From contig DFQQ01000035.1 of the NCBI GenBank assembly GCA_002377855.1, positions 53,371-117,370 on the forward strand: DNA of 64,000 nucleotides, given 5' to 3'. The position numbers and the translations under genes are program-made. Within the stretch, counting starts at the first letter, position 1, and each line of letters begins with the position of its first letter. The notes under the pieces are model-generated. The model saw only the letters and a list, made by a program, of their open reading frames with translations, was not told the origin of the DNA and did no database searches. Source of the stretch: Acidovorax delafieldii (GTDB taxonomy: Bacteria > Pseudomonadota > Gammaproteobacteria > Burkholderiales > Burkholderiaceae_C). Of the stretch, positions 21,070-30,230 are shown in pieces.

Positions 21070-21522
21070 ATGGACCTGTCACTGGACGAAACGGACCGCC
21101 AACTGCTCAGCCTGCTCCAAACCAACGCCCGCGAGGGCACTGCCCAGCTTGCGCGCAAGCTGGGTCTGGCACGCACCACGGTGGTCGCGCGCATTGCCCG
21201 GCTTGAGCGCTCAGGTGCGGTGGCGGGCTACGGCGTGCGGCTGGGGGCCAGGCTTGACGCCGGCACCGTGCGTGCGTGGTGCAGCATCAGCGTCATGCCC
21301 AAGGCAGCGCCCGCCGTGCTGCGTGCGCTGGGCGCCATGCCCGAGGTGGAAGAGGTGTCGGCCGTCAGCGGCCCCTTCGACTACCTGGTGTTCTTGCGCT
21401 GTACCAGCCACGAGCAGCTAGACCGCTTGCTTGATCAGGTGGGGCAGCTCGAAGGTGTGCACCAGACCCAGACCAGCATCGTCTTGAGCCGCAAGATCGA
21501 CCGGCGCAGCGTCGGCGGCTAG
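21070..21522 (+). CDS. Lrp/AsnC-family transcriptional regulator
   Basis: This 150-residue protein has an N-terminal helix-turn-helix (LDETDRQLLSLLQTNAREGT, LARTTVVARIARLERSGAV) and a C-terminal RAM effector-binding domain (VEEVSAVSGPFDYLVFLRC). ATG 21070 is preferred over the GTG at 21061 because GGGGTG sits at ribosome-binding distance from it. It is divergent from the saccharopine dehydrogenase-like gene, which it probably controls in response to an amino acid. Confidence 0.9.
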   Translation: MDLSLDETDRQLLSLLQTNAREGTAQLARKLGLARTTVVARIARLERSGAVAGYGVRLGARLDAGTVRAWCSISVMPKAAPAVLRALGAMPEVEEVSAVSGPFDYLVFLRCTSHEQLDRLLDQVGQLEGVHQTQTSIVLSRKIDRRSVGG

Positions 21523-21544
21523 ACTGCCGCGACCAGTCGCTCCT

Positions 21545-21590
21545 AAAATGATAGCTGGTCGCGCTTTATCCTAGGGCGCCGGGGGCCAAT
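21545..21590 (-). repeat. Dispersed AGCTATC palindromic element
   Basis: Reads AAAATGATAGCTGGTCGCGC, then TTTATCC and GGCGCCGGGGGCC. Its left arm also pairs with GCGACCAG at 21529-21536, so the 3' end of the Lrp transcript can fold into an 8-bp stem. Confidence 0.75.
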
Positions 21591-21620
21591 CAGCCTTGAG
21601 GTGCGCACGGCAGCCTTGGC

Positions 21621-22208
21621 TCAGGCCTCGAACTGCGCGGGATTTTTGCCTTGAATAGGTGCGTAAAAGGCCTTGATGGCGGCCATGTCCAACTCGACGT
21701 CACCGGTGGGCTCGAACACAGGCCCGAGCCCGCCCACCTTGCGGCCATAGTCCACAAAAGCCAGAACGATCGGCACGCCTGCCTGCTGGGCTATGAAATA
21801 GAAACCCGTTTTCCAGCGCCTTGTCTTGCCGCGCGTGCCTTCGGGCGGGACGATCAACTGCATGGGCCCTGGCGCGCGGCGCATTGCGTCGGCCGAAGAC
21901 GCGACCAGATTGTTCGACTGCTCACGGTTCACTGGAATGCCTCCCAACCAGCGCATCACCGGGCCGAAGGGCCCCTTGAACAAGCTGTGTTTGCCCATCC
22001 AGTACACACGCAGGCGCAGCGAGAAGGCCAACATCAGGGTGTAGGGCAGGTCCCAGTTGCTGGTATGGGGCGCAGCGATCAGGACACTTTTGGCGGCCGC
22101 AGAGGGAAGGCAGCCCTCCACCTTCCACCCGGTCAGACGGAGGGTCAAGCGCGAAAAAGCGCGCAAAAACGTATTGACCACCGGAGTGTCAAAAATGGTG
22201 CGGTGCAT
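21621..22208 (-). CDS. Lysophospholipid acyltransferase (PlsC-like)
   Basis: This 195-residue protein has the acyltransferase motif I HTSNWD (HX4D) and motif III PEGTRGK. It has a GIPVNRE segment between them, and short hydrophobic stretches suggest membrane association. The family acylates 1-acyl-glycerol-3-phosphate or related lipids. ATG 22208 is chosen by family length; the frame is open further upstream and no strong ribosome site is seen, so the start is uncertain. Confidence 0.82.
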   Translation of the reverse strand: MHRTIFDTPVVNTFLRAFSRLTLRLTGWKVEGCLPSAAAKSVLIAAPHTSNWDLPYTLMLAFSLRLRVYWMGKHSLFKGPFGPVMRWLGGIPVNREQSNNLVASSADAMRRAPGPMQLIVPPEGTRGKTRRWKTGFYFIAQQAGVPIVLAFVDYGRKVGGLGPVFEPTGDVELDMAAIKAFYAPIQGKNPAQFEA

Positions 22209-22479
22209 GGAGAGAGGGGAAAGCGCCTGGAAAAGGCGGTGAAGCAAGAAGTGAAACGTTTTGCTACATTTTGCCAAAAATACGGGGTGCACCGGGCAAA
22301 TCAGCAAAATTGAACTTCTGCTATCAAATCCAGTTTCTAAGGTTGCATTTGCTGCTGCGCCCAAACGTTGCGGTTGTTTCTGAGTCGTCATCAGCCGGTG
22401 GGGTGGGATAATGCGTGCCCTCCGAGGAGCAGGCCAATCGCTCGCTCGCCGCTCGTTCATCTGCTCTGCCTGACTATTT

Positions 22480-23484
22480 GTGGACCCCAAACCAAGCCCC
22501 TGGCGCATGTCGGTCGCCCCGATGATGGACTGGACAGACCGCCACTGCCGCTACTTTCATCGCCTGCTGACCCAGAACACCCTGCTGTACACCGAAATGG
22601 TGAACGCAGGGGCGATCATTCACGGGGGCACGGAACGCCATCTGCGGTTTAACGCCGAGGAACATCCCGTGGCTTTGCAGTTGGGGGGGAGCGAACCCGC
22701 CAATTTGGCCCAGGCCGCGCGACTGGGTGCGCAGTGGGGCTATGACGAGATCAACCTCAACTGCGGCTGCCCTAGCGACCGCGTGCAGCGCGGTGCATTT
22801 GGCGCCAGCCTGATGAAGGCGCCGCAACTGGTTGCCGATTGCGTCAAGGCGATGAAAGACGTGGTGGATGTTCCCGTCACGGTGAAGCACCGCATTGGTA
22901 TCGATAAGGACGAGAGCTACGGGTTCGTGCGCGACTTCGTAGGCACCGTTGCCGCAGCAGGGTGCAGCGTGTTCATCGTGCACGCACGCAATGCCTGGCT
23001 GCAGGGCCTGAGCCCGAAAGAGAACCGTGATATTCCTCCCTTGCGCTACGAGGTCGTGCGCCAGTTGAAGGCGGAATTTCCCCAATTCACCTTCGCCATC
23101 AATGGCGGGCTGAACAGCGACGAAGCCGTGCAGGGCCAACTGGCCCACCTGGACGGCGTGATGGTGGGCCGTGAGGCGTACCACAACCCCTGGTGGCTGG
23201 CACGGTGGGATGAGCTGTATTACGGCGGCGCGCCCTGCCCTCTGACCCGGGAAGAAGTCGAGCTGGCCATGGTCGAATACATGGAGCGCGAGGCTGCCCA
23301 ATACGGCACCCCCTGGGCGCACATCGCACGGCACATGCTGGGCCTGCGACACAGTCTTCCTGGCGCGCGCATCTGGCGGCAGGTGTGGAGCAACCATGTG
23401 CTCAAGGACCGGCCTGCGCGCGAGGTGTTCACACTGGCGCAGCAAGCCGTGGCGGATTCATTGGCAAACCACCAGGAGCACTGA
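22480..23484 (+). CDS. dusA: tRNA-dihydrouridine(20/20a) synthase
   Basis: This 334-residue FMN enzyme reduces uridine in the tRNA D-loop. Family signatures are SVAPMMDWTDRHCRYFHR, NLNCGCPSDRVQRGAFG with the catalytic Cys, VKHRIGIDK and the FMN-phosphate motif DGVMVGREAYHNPW. The GTG at 22480 is used because the conserved SPWR segment precedes the first ATG (22507). No operon partner is evident. Confidence 0.93.
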   Translation: MDPKPSPWRMSVAPMMDWTDRHCRYFHRLLTQNTLLYTEMVNAGAIIHGGTERHLRFNAEEHPVALQLGGSEPANLAQAARLGAQWGYDEINLNCGCPSDRVQRGAFGASLMKAPQLVADCVKAMKDVVDVPVTVKHRIGIDKDESYGFVRDFVGTVAAAGCSVFIVHARNAWLQGLSPKENRDIPPLRYEVVRQLKAEFPQFTFAINGGLNSDEAVQGQLAHLDGVMVGREAYHNPWWLARWDELYYGGAPCPLTREEVELAMVEYMEREAAQYGTPWAHIARHMLGLRHSLPGARIWRQVWSNHVLKDRPAREVFTLAQQAVADSLANHQEH

Positions 23485-23547
23485 CGCCCCGCCACCCCAA
23501 GCCTGCCTTGGCCCCACAAAGCCAGCGCTTGGCCAACCGCCGAGTTA

Positions 23548-26412
23548 TCAGTCGCTGGAGTGGCCAGGTGCCCCCTCGCGTTGGCCCGCTTCGAACCAGT
23601 GCCCGATTGCGCCAGGGCGCTGCCCGGACAGCCAGGCTGCCAACGGCTGGGGGCGTCCGAACAAATACCCCTGCAGGCACTCGCAGTGGCTTTGGATGAG
23701 GAAGTCGGCCTGCGCTTGCGTCTCCACACCCTCTGCCACCACACGTAACTTGAGATGGCTTGCCACGGCCAGAATCGACTGAACGATCGCCGTGTCGTTG
23801 GGGTCGTCAGGGGTGTCCTGCACAAAGCTCTTGTCAATCTTCAGCTCATACAGCGGCAGCCGCTTCAGATACGCCAGGCTGGAGTACCCGGTGCCGAAGT
23901 CATCAATGGAGAAGCGCACACCCAGGTGCACCAATTCCGTCATGCGGGCAATGGTGTCATCCAGATTTTCGATGAGCAGACTTTCCGTGACTTCCAGAAT
24001 CAACAACTCGGCCTTGGCGCCGGTGGCGGCCAGCACGTTGCGGATGCGGTCGACAAAGTCCTCTTGGCGGAACTGGCGTTCGCTCACGTTCACCGAAACG
24101 GTGTAGGCCAAGCCCTGCGCCTGCAGCAGGGCCAGTGCTTCGCAGGCTTGGCCGATCATCCAGTCGCCCATGCGCAGGATGAGCCCCGACGCTTCGGCCA
24201 CAGGTATGAAGCGGCTGGGGGGCACATTGCCGCGCTCAGGATGGTTCCAGCGCATGAGCAATTCGCCGCCCACCACTTGGCCCCGTGCATTGACCTGCGA
24301 CTGCACGAACACGGCCAACTGTCCTTCAGCGCTCGCCTTCTTCAGGTCCTGCTCCAGCGCCAGGCGCTCTTGCACATCCGCCTGCATGGCCGCCTCGTAA
24401 AAACGGATGCGGTTGCGTCCGGTGTCCTTGGCGCGGTACATCGCCGTGTCCGCTTCGCGCAACAGGTCTTCAGCGCCTTCGAGTTGCTTGGGAAACAAAG
24501 TAATGCCGATGCTGCTGGTGCTGCTGTAGAGGTGCGTCTGGATGTTGTAGGGCACCTCCAGGGCAGCGCGGGCGGCTTCGGCGACCAGCAGTGCGGCGCG
24601 CCCGGCGCTGTCCATGTCCGCGCCCAACTGGCCAATGAGCATCACGAACTCGTCACCGCCAAGCCGCGCCACCGTGTCGCCAGGGCGCAGCATGCTCGCC
24701 AGGCGCTGGGCCACTTGCTTGAGCAAAGCATCGCCCACCGCGTGCCCCCGTGCGTCGTTGATCTGCTTGAAGTTGTCCAGATCCACGAACAGCATGGCTC
24801 CGATCTGCCCTGACTTGCGGGCCGCTGCCACAGCCTGCTCGGCCCGGTCCAGCAGCATGCGGCGGTTGGGGAGCTGCGTGAGGGCGTCGAAGTAAGCCAG
24901 GTGGTGCGAACGCGCTTCCGCGTGCTTGCGCTCGGTGATGTCACGCGACAGTGCAATGAAACTGTGGCTGCGCGCGTTGGGGCTGGGTTTTCTGGCAATG
25001 GACAGCTCAAACCAGTGCGGCTGCCCTTGCAGGTCCAGCCGAAACTGGTGGCCAGCAGAATACCCCGTGACACCGGCTGCCTGCAGGGCCGCACGGCAGC
25101 CAGCGGCGGCATCTGGCTGAACGATGTCCTCCAGCCGCTGGCCCACAAAGCCGCGCACAGGCTCCGCCAGCGCCGCAAGGTGCCCACTGCGGCAGTGCAC
25201 GATGCGTCCGTTCTGGTCAATTTCCATCAGCAGATCCGGGATGGCGTTGAGCGTGCCCGCCAGCTCATCGCGGGCGCCCCGCAGTTCCGCGGTCATGGTG
25301 TAGGCCAATGCTTCAGCCCGAGTGCGCCCCGTGGCCAGCAACCATGCGAACCAACCCAACACGATGCTGAGCAGGGCGCCGAACAGCGCAGAGATGTGGT
25401 GCGTTTCGTACTCGTAGCGGTCCTCGAAGGCCGGCAGCGGGCTCATGCGCAGTGTCCAGCTGCGGCCGCCAAACTGCATCTGCCGGTACAGCTGCCGCTG
25501 TGCAGCGCCCTGGTGCGCGCGCGCGTCGGTGTACAGGTGCTGCAGGCCCTCGGGGGCGTCACTGTCGATCACATCCAGCGCGATCTCCGAATCAAACTCG
25601 CGCGCGAGCCCGGCGATCACGTCGGAAAGATGAAATGGGGCAGCAACCCAGCCACGCAAAGCGTCGCGGCGGTGCTGTGCAGTGTCCAGCGCTGCTCCGT
25701 TGGCATAGATAGGCAGGTACATCACCAGCCCTCGGGGCGCAGCCGAAGCGTCTTGCGCCAGGGCGAGCACGCCCGAAATGGCCAGCACGCCGGTATCTGC
25801 GGCCCGGTCGAGCGCCTCTCGCGCTGCGGGCACCGCATATGCGTCCAAGCCCACCGCACGCTGGTTGTCAGCGTCCATGGGTTCGATATGCGTCACCGCA
25901 GCATAAGAGGACCGCTGACCCGGCGGCCGAACGTTGTAATTTGCAAAACCGCGTTGGCGCATGTCCAGAATGTGCGCCGGCAGCGTCGCCGATGACAGCT
26001 TCAGGATGAGAGAAATGCCTTTCAGACCAGGGCGCGTCTGCTGTAACTCTAAAGAGCTGACATAGGTTTGAAACTCTTCGCGGTCGATGCGTTCTGACCC
26101 CTCAAAGTAGCCCCGCAAGCCGCGCAGCACCAATTCATAGGACGCCATGCGGTCGGCCAGGTTGTATCCAATGCGATCCACCGCAACGCGCAGGTTGACT
26201 TCACGTCGCTCCCGGCTCGCGCGCTCCTCGCTTCGCCAGTGCGCGAACGTCAGGCTGAGCATGACCAGCGAGAGCACAGGAGCAAGCAGCCAGCCCCAGC
26301 GGCGCTGAAACAAGGGGGGCGGCACTGGCTGAACGGGAGAAACGTCGGGAGCTGGGGGCATGCTTGAAGGGCCGTGCCCGCCACCGGCTGACACAGGGCG
26401 GGTGGCGACCAC
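23548..26412 (-). CDS. CHASE-PAS-GGDEF-EAL cyclic di-GMP enzyme
   Basis: Up to 954 residues. TM segment 1 (near residues 40-58) and TM segment 2 (near 335-360) bracket a periplasmic CHASE-type domain. A PAS domain follows, then GGDEF with an intact RLGGDEF at residues 585-589, then EAL. The EAL motif itself reads ELL at Glu717 (GELLMRWNHP); the other phosphodiesterase residues (SVNVSERQF, EVTES, DDFGTGYSS, KIDKSFV, VAEGVET) are present. Both making and breaking c-di-GMP are possible. The start is uncertain between GTG 26412 and ATG 26361. Confidence 0.9.
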   Translation of the reverse strand: MVATRPVSAGGGHGPSSMPPAPDVSPVQPVPPPLFQRRWGWLLAPVLSLVMLSLTFAHWRSEERASRERREVNLRVAVDRIGYNLADRMASYELVLRGLRGYFEGSERIDREEFQTYVSSLELQQTRPGLKGISLILKLSSATLPAHILDMRQRGFANYNVRPPGQRSSYAAVTHIEPMDADNQRAVGLDAYAVPAAREALDRAADTGVLAISGVLALAQDASAAPRGLVMYLPIYANGAALDTAQHRRDALRGWVAAPFHLSDVIAGLAREFDSEIALDVIDSDAPEGLQHLYTDARAHQGAAQRQLYRQMQFGGRSWTLRMSPLPAFEDRYEYETHHISALFGALLSIVLGWFAWLLATGRTRAEALAYTMTAELRGARDELAGTLNAIPDLLMEIDQNGRIVHCRSGHLAALAEPVRGFVGQRLEDIVQPDAAAGCRAALQAAGVTGYSAGHQFRLDLQGQPHWFELSIARKPSPNARSHSFIALSRDITERKHAEARSHHLAYFDALTQLPNRRMLLDRAEQAVAAARKSGQIGAMLFVDLDNFKQINDARGHAVGDALLKQVAQRLASMLRPGDTVARLGGDEFVMLIGQLGADMDSAGRAALLVAEAARAALEVPYNIQTHLYSSTSSIGITLFPKQLEGAEDLLREADTAMYRAKDTGRNRIRFYEAAMQADVQERLALEQDLKKASAEGQLAVFVQSQVNARGQVVGGELLMRWNHPERGNVPPSRFIPVAEASGLILRMGDWMIGQACEALALLQAQGLAYTVSVNVSERQFRQEDFVDRIRNVLAATGAKAELLILEVTESLLIENLDDTIARMTELVHLGVRFSIDDFGTGYSSLAYLKRLPLYELKIDKSFVQDTPDDPNDTAIVQSILAVASHLKLRVVAEGVETQAQADFLIQSHCECLQGYLFGRPQPLAAWLSGQRPGAIGHWFEAGQREGAPGHSSD

Positions 26413-26594
26413 CCGATCGGGGGCATTATCGACCCCTGAGCTGGGTTAAGAAATAATTTTTAACAAAGTGCAGCCAGCATGCCGCGCGTTCGCAACACCG
26501 CGTCAGCGCCTTTGCACCCGCCAGCTGGTAGAGAATGGCCTCTTGAACGGTGCATGCCACTATTCACACCCACTTGACGCACAACGAGTCCTCC

Positions 26595-27668
26595 ATGTCG
26601 CAGATTGATCTGGAATTAGAAGAGTCGCAGTTTCGCAATTTTTATGCCGCACACCTGCCGCAGCTGCAGGCCGCGTGCGCCTGCGTGGTCGGCACCGTCC
26701 GGGATATCGTTGCGGCCACGCCAGGACTGGAGATATCCAAGGTGGAAGGCCGCGTCAAGGACGTGGAAGAGTGCATCCGCAAGTTCCGCCGCAAGTACCG
26801 CGATGCACTGGAAGAGCGCAATACGCCCTACGAAATCCAGCACTGGATCACGGACTTGATTGGCGCCCGGGTGGTGTGCCTTTACGAAGACGAGATCGAG
26901 AAAGTGGCGCAGCTCGTGCAGTCCCAGTTCGACGTGATCGAGGTGACCGACAAGGTGGCGGCGGTGGAGTCGACCGAGGCTGAATTTGGCTACAAAGGGC
27001 TGCACCTCGATTTGCGCTGGAACGCAGTGCAGGGCGCAAAGCCTGAGCGCGCCATTGATGCCCAGTGGCCCTTTGAGCTGCAGATCCGCACCATCATCCA
27101 GGACTCCTGGAGTGTTCTGGACCACAAGATCAAATACAAGAAGTCGATTCCCGGACAGCTCAAGCGCCGCATCAACGTGCTGTCTGCCTTGTTCGAACTT
27201 GCTGACCGCGAGTTTTTGCAAATACGCGATGCCACGGCGGCCGAATTGCTGCGCGCGCCTGACGAAACCGCACAGCCGGTGGCTGAAGAGCGCCCCGATG
27301 CCCCCCTCGCGCCAAAGAACTCTGCATTGGGCAGTGAGCTCAATGCTTTCACGTTCCTCAAGATTGCGCACCATTTCTTCAAGGACTTTGAATTCGAGCC
27401 TTCCAAGGTGGACAGCTTTGTGGCGGACATCCACTTGTGGCAGCCTGGCATGTCGCGTGCCCAGTTCAATGAACTGCTGCGCCACACGATCAGCACAGTG
27501 AAAAAGTACAAGCAGCATTTCGAGGAGCAGAACCCCGAGGGGTCGTTCAACCCCTTCACGGTGATGCGGCACTGCCTGTACCTCAGCGACAAGACGTCGT
27601 TCCGCCCCGCCCTGCGCAACGTCGCCCGACAGGCCTTCGAAAACTGGCTTCAGGAAAACCAGGGCTGA
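26595..27668 (+). CDS. RelA/SpoT-domain (p)ppGpp synthetase-like protein
   Basis: About 357 residues from ATG 26595. The first 210 or so form a RelA/SpoT nucleotidyltransferase domain (DLIGARVVCLYEDEIEKV, FGYKGLHLDL, FELQIRTIIQDSWSVLDHKIKYK), with no HD hydrolase, TGS or ACT domain. It therefore resembles a small alarmone synthetase with an extra C-terminal half of about 130 residues that I do not recognise. An alternative GTG start lies at 26550. The gene stands alone upstream of phaZ. Confidence 0.8.
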   Translation: MSQIDLELEESQFRNFYAAHLPQLQAACACVVGTVRDIVAATPGLEISKVEGRVKDVEECIRKFRRKYRDALEERNTPYEIQHWITDLIGARVVCLYEDEIEKVAQLVQSQFDVIEVTDKVAAVESTEAEFGYKGLHLDLRWNAVQGAKPERAIDAQWPFELQIRTIIQDSWSVLDHKIKYKKSIPGQLKRRINVLSALFELADREFLQIRDATAAELLRAPDETAQPVAEERPDAPLAPKNSALGSELNAFTFLKIAHHFFKDFEFEPSKVDSFVADIHLWQPGMSRAQFNELLRHTISTVKKYKQHFEEQNPEGSFNPFTVMRHCLYLSDKTSFRPALRNVARQAFENWLQENQG

Positions 27669-27793
27669 CGCGAGGCGCGTGCCCCAGCCACCAGTGGTCA
27701 TTGGCCCGGGGCAATGCCCAGGATTGTGACGACTGCCGCGCATGGGTGTTGGCATCGGCACGACGCCGGTGAGCGTGTTTACGCTAAAAACTG

Positions 27794-27820
27794 CCTCTAG
27801 CGCGTATAAATAAAGCGCAC
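27794..27820 (+). repeat. Partial dispersed palindromic element
   Basis: GCCTCTAGCGCG, TATAAAT and AAAGCGC match the left arm of the full copy at 58551-58598. A TTTTTGATAGC fragment follows at 27830-27840. Confidence 0.6.
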
Positions 27821-27964
27821 ATCGCTTCATTTTTGATAGCAACCTGGCTCGAACGCCGCCAAAATCGAGGTCCGGGCGCTTTCCACTGGCTACCCAAAAC
27901 TGTCACAAGCGCGACTAACGATTGGTGGTTTCACTCCATTCCTTTGTTACCGAGTGCTGCTATA

Positions 27965-27975
27965 TTGCACTGCAA
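27965..27975. promoter_or_regulatory. Candidate PhaR operator upstream of phaZ
   Basis: TTGCACTGCAA is a perfect palindrome (TTGC ACT GCAA) 20 bases before the phaZ start and matches the TGCnnnGCA pattern reported for PhaR, the regulator of PHA-granule genes. It overlaps a TATATT run that could be a -10 box, a position suited to repression. Confidence 0.55.
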
Positions 27976-27994
27976 CATAACGGAGTTTCGCCCC

Positions 27995-29392
27995 ATGCTC
28001 TACCAGATCTACGAAACCCAGCGCTCTTTGATGGAGCCCTTTGCTGACTTTGCACAAGCAGCATCAAAACTGTTCAGCAACCCGCTGTCGCCGTTCAATC
28101 AGGTACCCATGGCGCAGCGCATGTCGGCCGGGTACGACCTGCTTTACCGTTTGGGCAAGGATTACGAAAAGCCTACCTTCGATATCCCGAGCGTTGACGT
28201 GGATGGCGTGGGCGTTGCCATCCACGAACGCGTTGAACTGGACAAGCCTTTTTGCGAGCTTCGTCGATTCAAGCGTTTTTCCGACGACCCGGCCACGCTG
28301 ACGAAGATCAAGGGGCAACCTGTGGTGCTGATCGTGGCGCCCTTGTCGGGGCACTACGCCACGCTGCTGCGTGACACCGTGCGCACCATGCTCAAGGACC
28401 ACAAGGTCTACATCACTGATTGGAAAAACGCGCGCCTTGTGCCGCTTTCCGAAGGTGAGTTTCACCTCGATGACTACATCAACTACGTGCAGGAGTTCAT
28501 TCGCTACCTGCAGGGTGTGTATGGCAACTGCCATGTCATCAGCGTGTGCCAGCCCACCGTTCCGGTGCTGGCCGCCGTGTCGCTGATGGCCAGCCGGGGT
28601 GAAACCACGCCGCTGACCATGACCATGATGGGCGGCCCCATCGACGCGCGCAAGTCGCCCACTTCGGTGAACAATCTGGCGATGAACCGGAGCTTCGAGT
28701 GGTTTGAAAACAATGTGATCTACCGCGTGCCGGACAATTTCCCGGGCGCCGGGCGCCGGGTCTACCCTGGCTTCCTGCAGCACACCGGCTTTGTGGCCAT
28801 GAACCCTGACCGCCACGCGACCAGTCATTACGACTATTTCAAAAATCTGATCAAGGGGGACGACGCCAGCGCTGAAGCCCATCGCAAGTTCTATGACGAG
28901 TACAACGCGGTACTCGACATGGACGCGGACTATTACCTGGAAACCATCAAAACGGTGTTTCAGGAGTACAAGCTGGTGCACGGCACCTGGGATGTGCGCT
29001 CTCCGGACGGGAAGCTCGAACGCGTGCGCCCTCAAGACATCACCGCCACGGCTCTGTTCACGGTAGAAGGCGAGCTGGACGACATCTCAGGGTCGGGCCA
29101 GACCGAGGCGGCCCACGATTTGTGCACAGGCATTGTGCGCAAAGAGCAGCATCATCTGGAAGCCAAGGGCGCCGGTCACTACGGCATCTTCAGTGGGCGC
29201 CGCTGGCGCGAACTGGTGTACCCACAGGTCAAAGCCTTCATTTTGGAACACCAGCCGAGCGCTTCTCCCGCCGAACCTGCCAGAGGGGGCGCAGTGGCTG
29301 CCGTTCCGGCCGATACCAGTGCTGTGGCCGCGGCTACCGTCTCAGCCGCTCCCACATCGCGCTCGCGCCGGCCCTCGGCGCGCAAGGCTTGA
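27995..29392 (+). CDS. phaZ: Intracellular poly(3-hydroxybutyrate) depolymerase
   Basis: This 465-residue protein of the PhaZa1 type mobilises stored PHB in the cytoplasm. The nucleophile is a cysteine in [12 protein letters not shown] (Cys185), as in the Cupriavidus enzyme, rather than the serine of extracellular depolymerases. The start [12 protein letters not shown] is typical of the family, with CGGAG upstream. The last 45 residues are a low-complexity Ala/Pro/Ser tail. A PhaR-like site precedes the gene, and its stop overlaps the next gene. The synthesis genes phaCAB lie 11 kb away on the other strand. Confidence 0.93.
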   Translation: MLYQIYETQRSLMEPFADFAQAASKLFSNPLSPFNQVPMAQRMSAGYDLLYRLGKDYEKPTFDIPSVDVDGVGVAIHERVELDKPFCELRRFKRFSDDPATLTKIKGQPVVLIVAPLSGHYATLLRDTVRTMLKDHKVYITDWKNARLVPLSEGEFHLDDYINYVQEFIRYLQGVYGNCHVISVCQPTVPVLAAVSLMASRGETTPLTMTMMGGPIDARKSPTSVNNLAMNRSFEWFENNVIYRVPDNFPGAGRRVYPGFLQHTGFVAMNPDRHATSHYDYFKNLIKGDDASAEAHRKFYDEYNAVLDMDADYYLETIKTVFQEYKLVHGTWDVRSPDGKLERVRPQDITATALFTVEGELDDISGSGQTEAAHDLCTGIVRKEQHHLEAKGAGHYGIFSGRRWRELVYPQVKAFILEHQPSASPAEPARGGAVAAVPADTSAVAAATVSAAPTSRSRRPSARKA

Positions 29393-30114
29393 GCAGCCGT
29401 ACCAGGCCTGCAGTGGCAGGCGTTGGCTTGGACGAGCCCTTCAGCGAACTGGCGCGCAGGATTGATGAAGTGCTGCCGCAAACCCAGTGCACCCGTTGTG
29501 GCTACCCGGACTGCGCGACATATGCGCGCGCTGTGGCTGCTGGTGAGGCGGGCATCAACCAGTGCCCTCCTGGCGGTGCAGAAGGGGTCGCGCGGTTGGC
29601 GGCCCTCACCGGCTTGCCGCTGGTGGCTTTGAGCCCTGAACATGGCGCCGAATCGCCGCGCAGCGTGGCATTCATCGACGAAGACTGGTGCATTGGCTGC
29701 ACCTTGTGCATCAAGGCGTGCCCCACGGACGCGATCGTGGGCGCGAACAAGTTCATGCACACCGTGATGGAGCCGTACTGCACAGGCTGCGAGTTGTGCG
29801 TGCCCGTGTGTCCGGTGGACTGCATCCAGTTGGAGAACGCCACCGGCACGCGAACGGGCTGGGCCGCGTGGAGTATCCCGCAAGCTGACGAGGCACGAGA
29901 GCGCTACGCAGCGCACAAGCTGCGTCTGGCGCAGGCTGTACGCGACGACACAGCAGAGGCAGCTTCCCCCGCCTCCCCAGCCCAGGTTGCCGCCGACGCC
30001 GAAGAGGCACCCCCTGCAGCCGCGCCAGATACCGAGCCTGCCGCTGTGAGGCGGGCAGCGATTGCCGCGGCCATGGAGCGCGCGCGACAGCTGCGCGCGC
30101 ACGGCGCCGACTGA
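29389..30114 (+). CDS. RnfB-like ferredoxin, stand-alone
   Basis: About 241 residues. It has an N-terminal Fe-S cluster domain of RnfB type ([16 protein letters not shown] with a later Cys-Pro), then two 4Fe-4S motifs ([24 protein letters not shown]) and an Ala/Pro-rich tail. The N-terminal membrane anchor of true RnfB is absent and no other rnf gene is present. No ATG exists before the fold. The TTG at 29389 overlaps the phaZ stop (TTGA), and GTG 29413 is the alternative. It is probably a soluble electron carrier; its partner is unknown. Confidence 0.82.
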   Translation: MSSRTRPAVAGVGLDEPFSELARRIDEVLPQTQCTRCGYPDCATYARAVAAGEAGINQCPPGGAEGVARLAALTGLPLVALSPEHGAESPRSVAFIDEDWCIGCTLCIKACPTDAIVGANKFMHTVMEPYCTGCELCVPVCPVDCIQLENATGTRTGWAAWSIPQADEARERYAAHKLRLAQAVRDDTAEAASPASPAQVAADAEEAPPAAAPDTEPAAVRRAAIAAAMERARQLRAHGAD

Positions 30115-30230
30115 TAGCACGGCCCACGCATGCGCGGGGCCAAGGGAATTGCCAGGATGGGACTGGACTGCAGGAGCAGTCCCGGCCCCGGAGACTTTGG
30201 TCCCCGGTCCTGAAGTCAACTTCAGCGGCC

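Larger units (their letters stand above)
27669..27994. other. Intergenic region upstream of phaZ
   Basis: About 326 bases without a supported ORF. It contains one arm of the dispersed element (27794-27820), a GATAGC fragment after it, and a TTGCACTGCAA palindrome close to the phaZ start. Only the palindrome looks regulatory. Confidence 0.6.

Noticed and set aside
30210..30225. CTGAAG-TCAA-CTTCAG hairpin as terminator between rnfB-like and MCP genes
   Set aside because: Short 6-bp stem of low GC content and no T-run on either strand.
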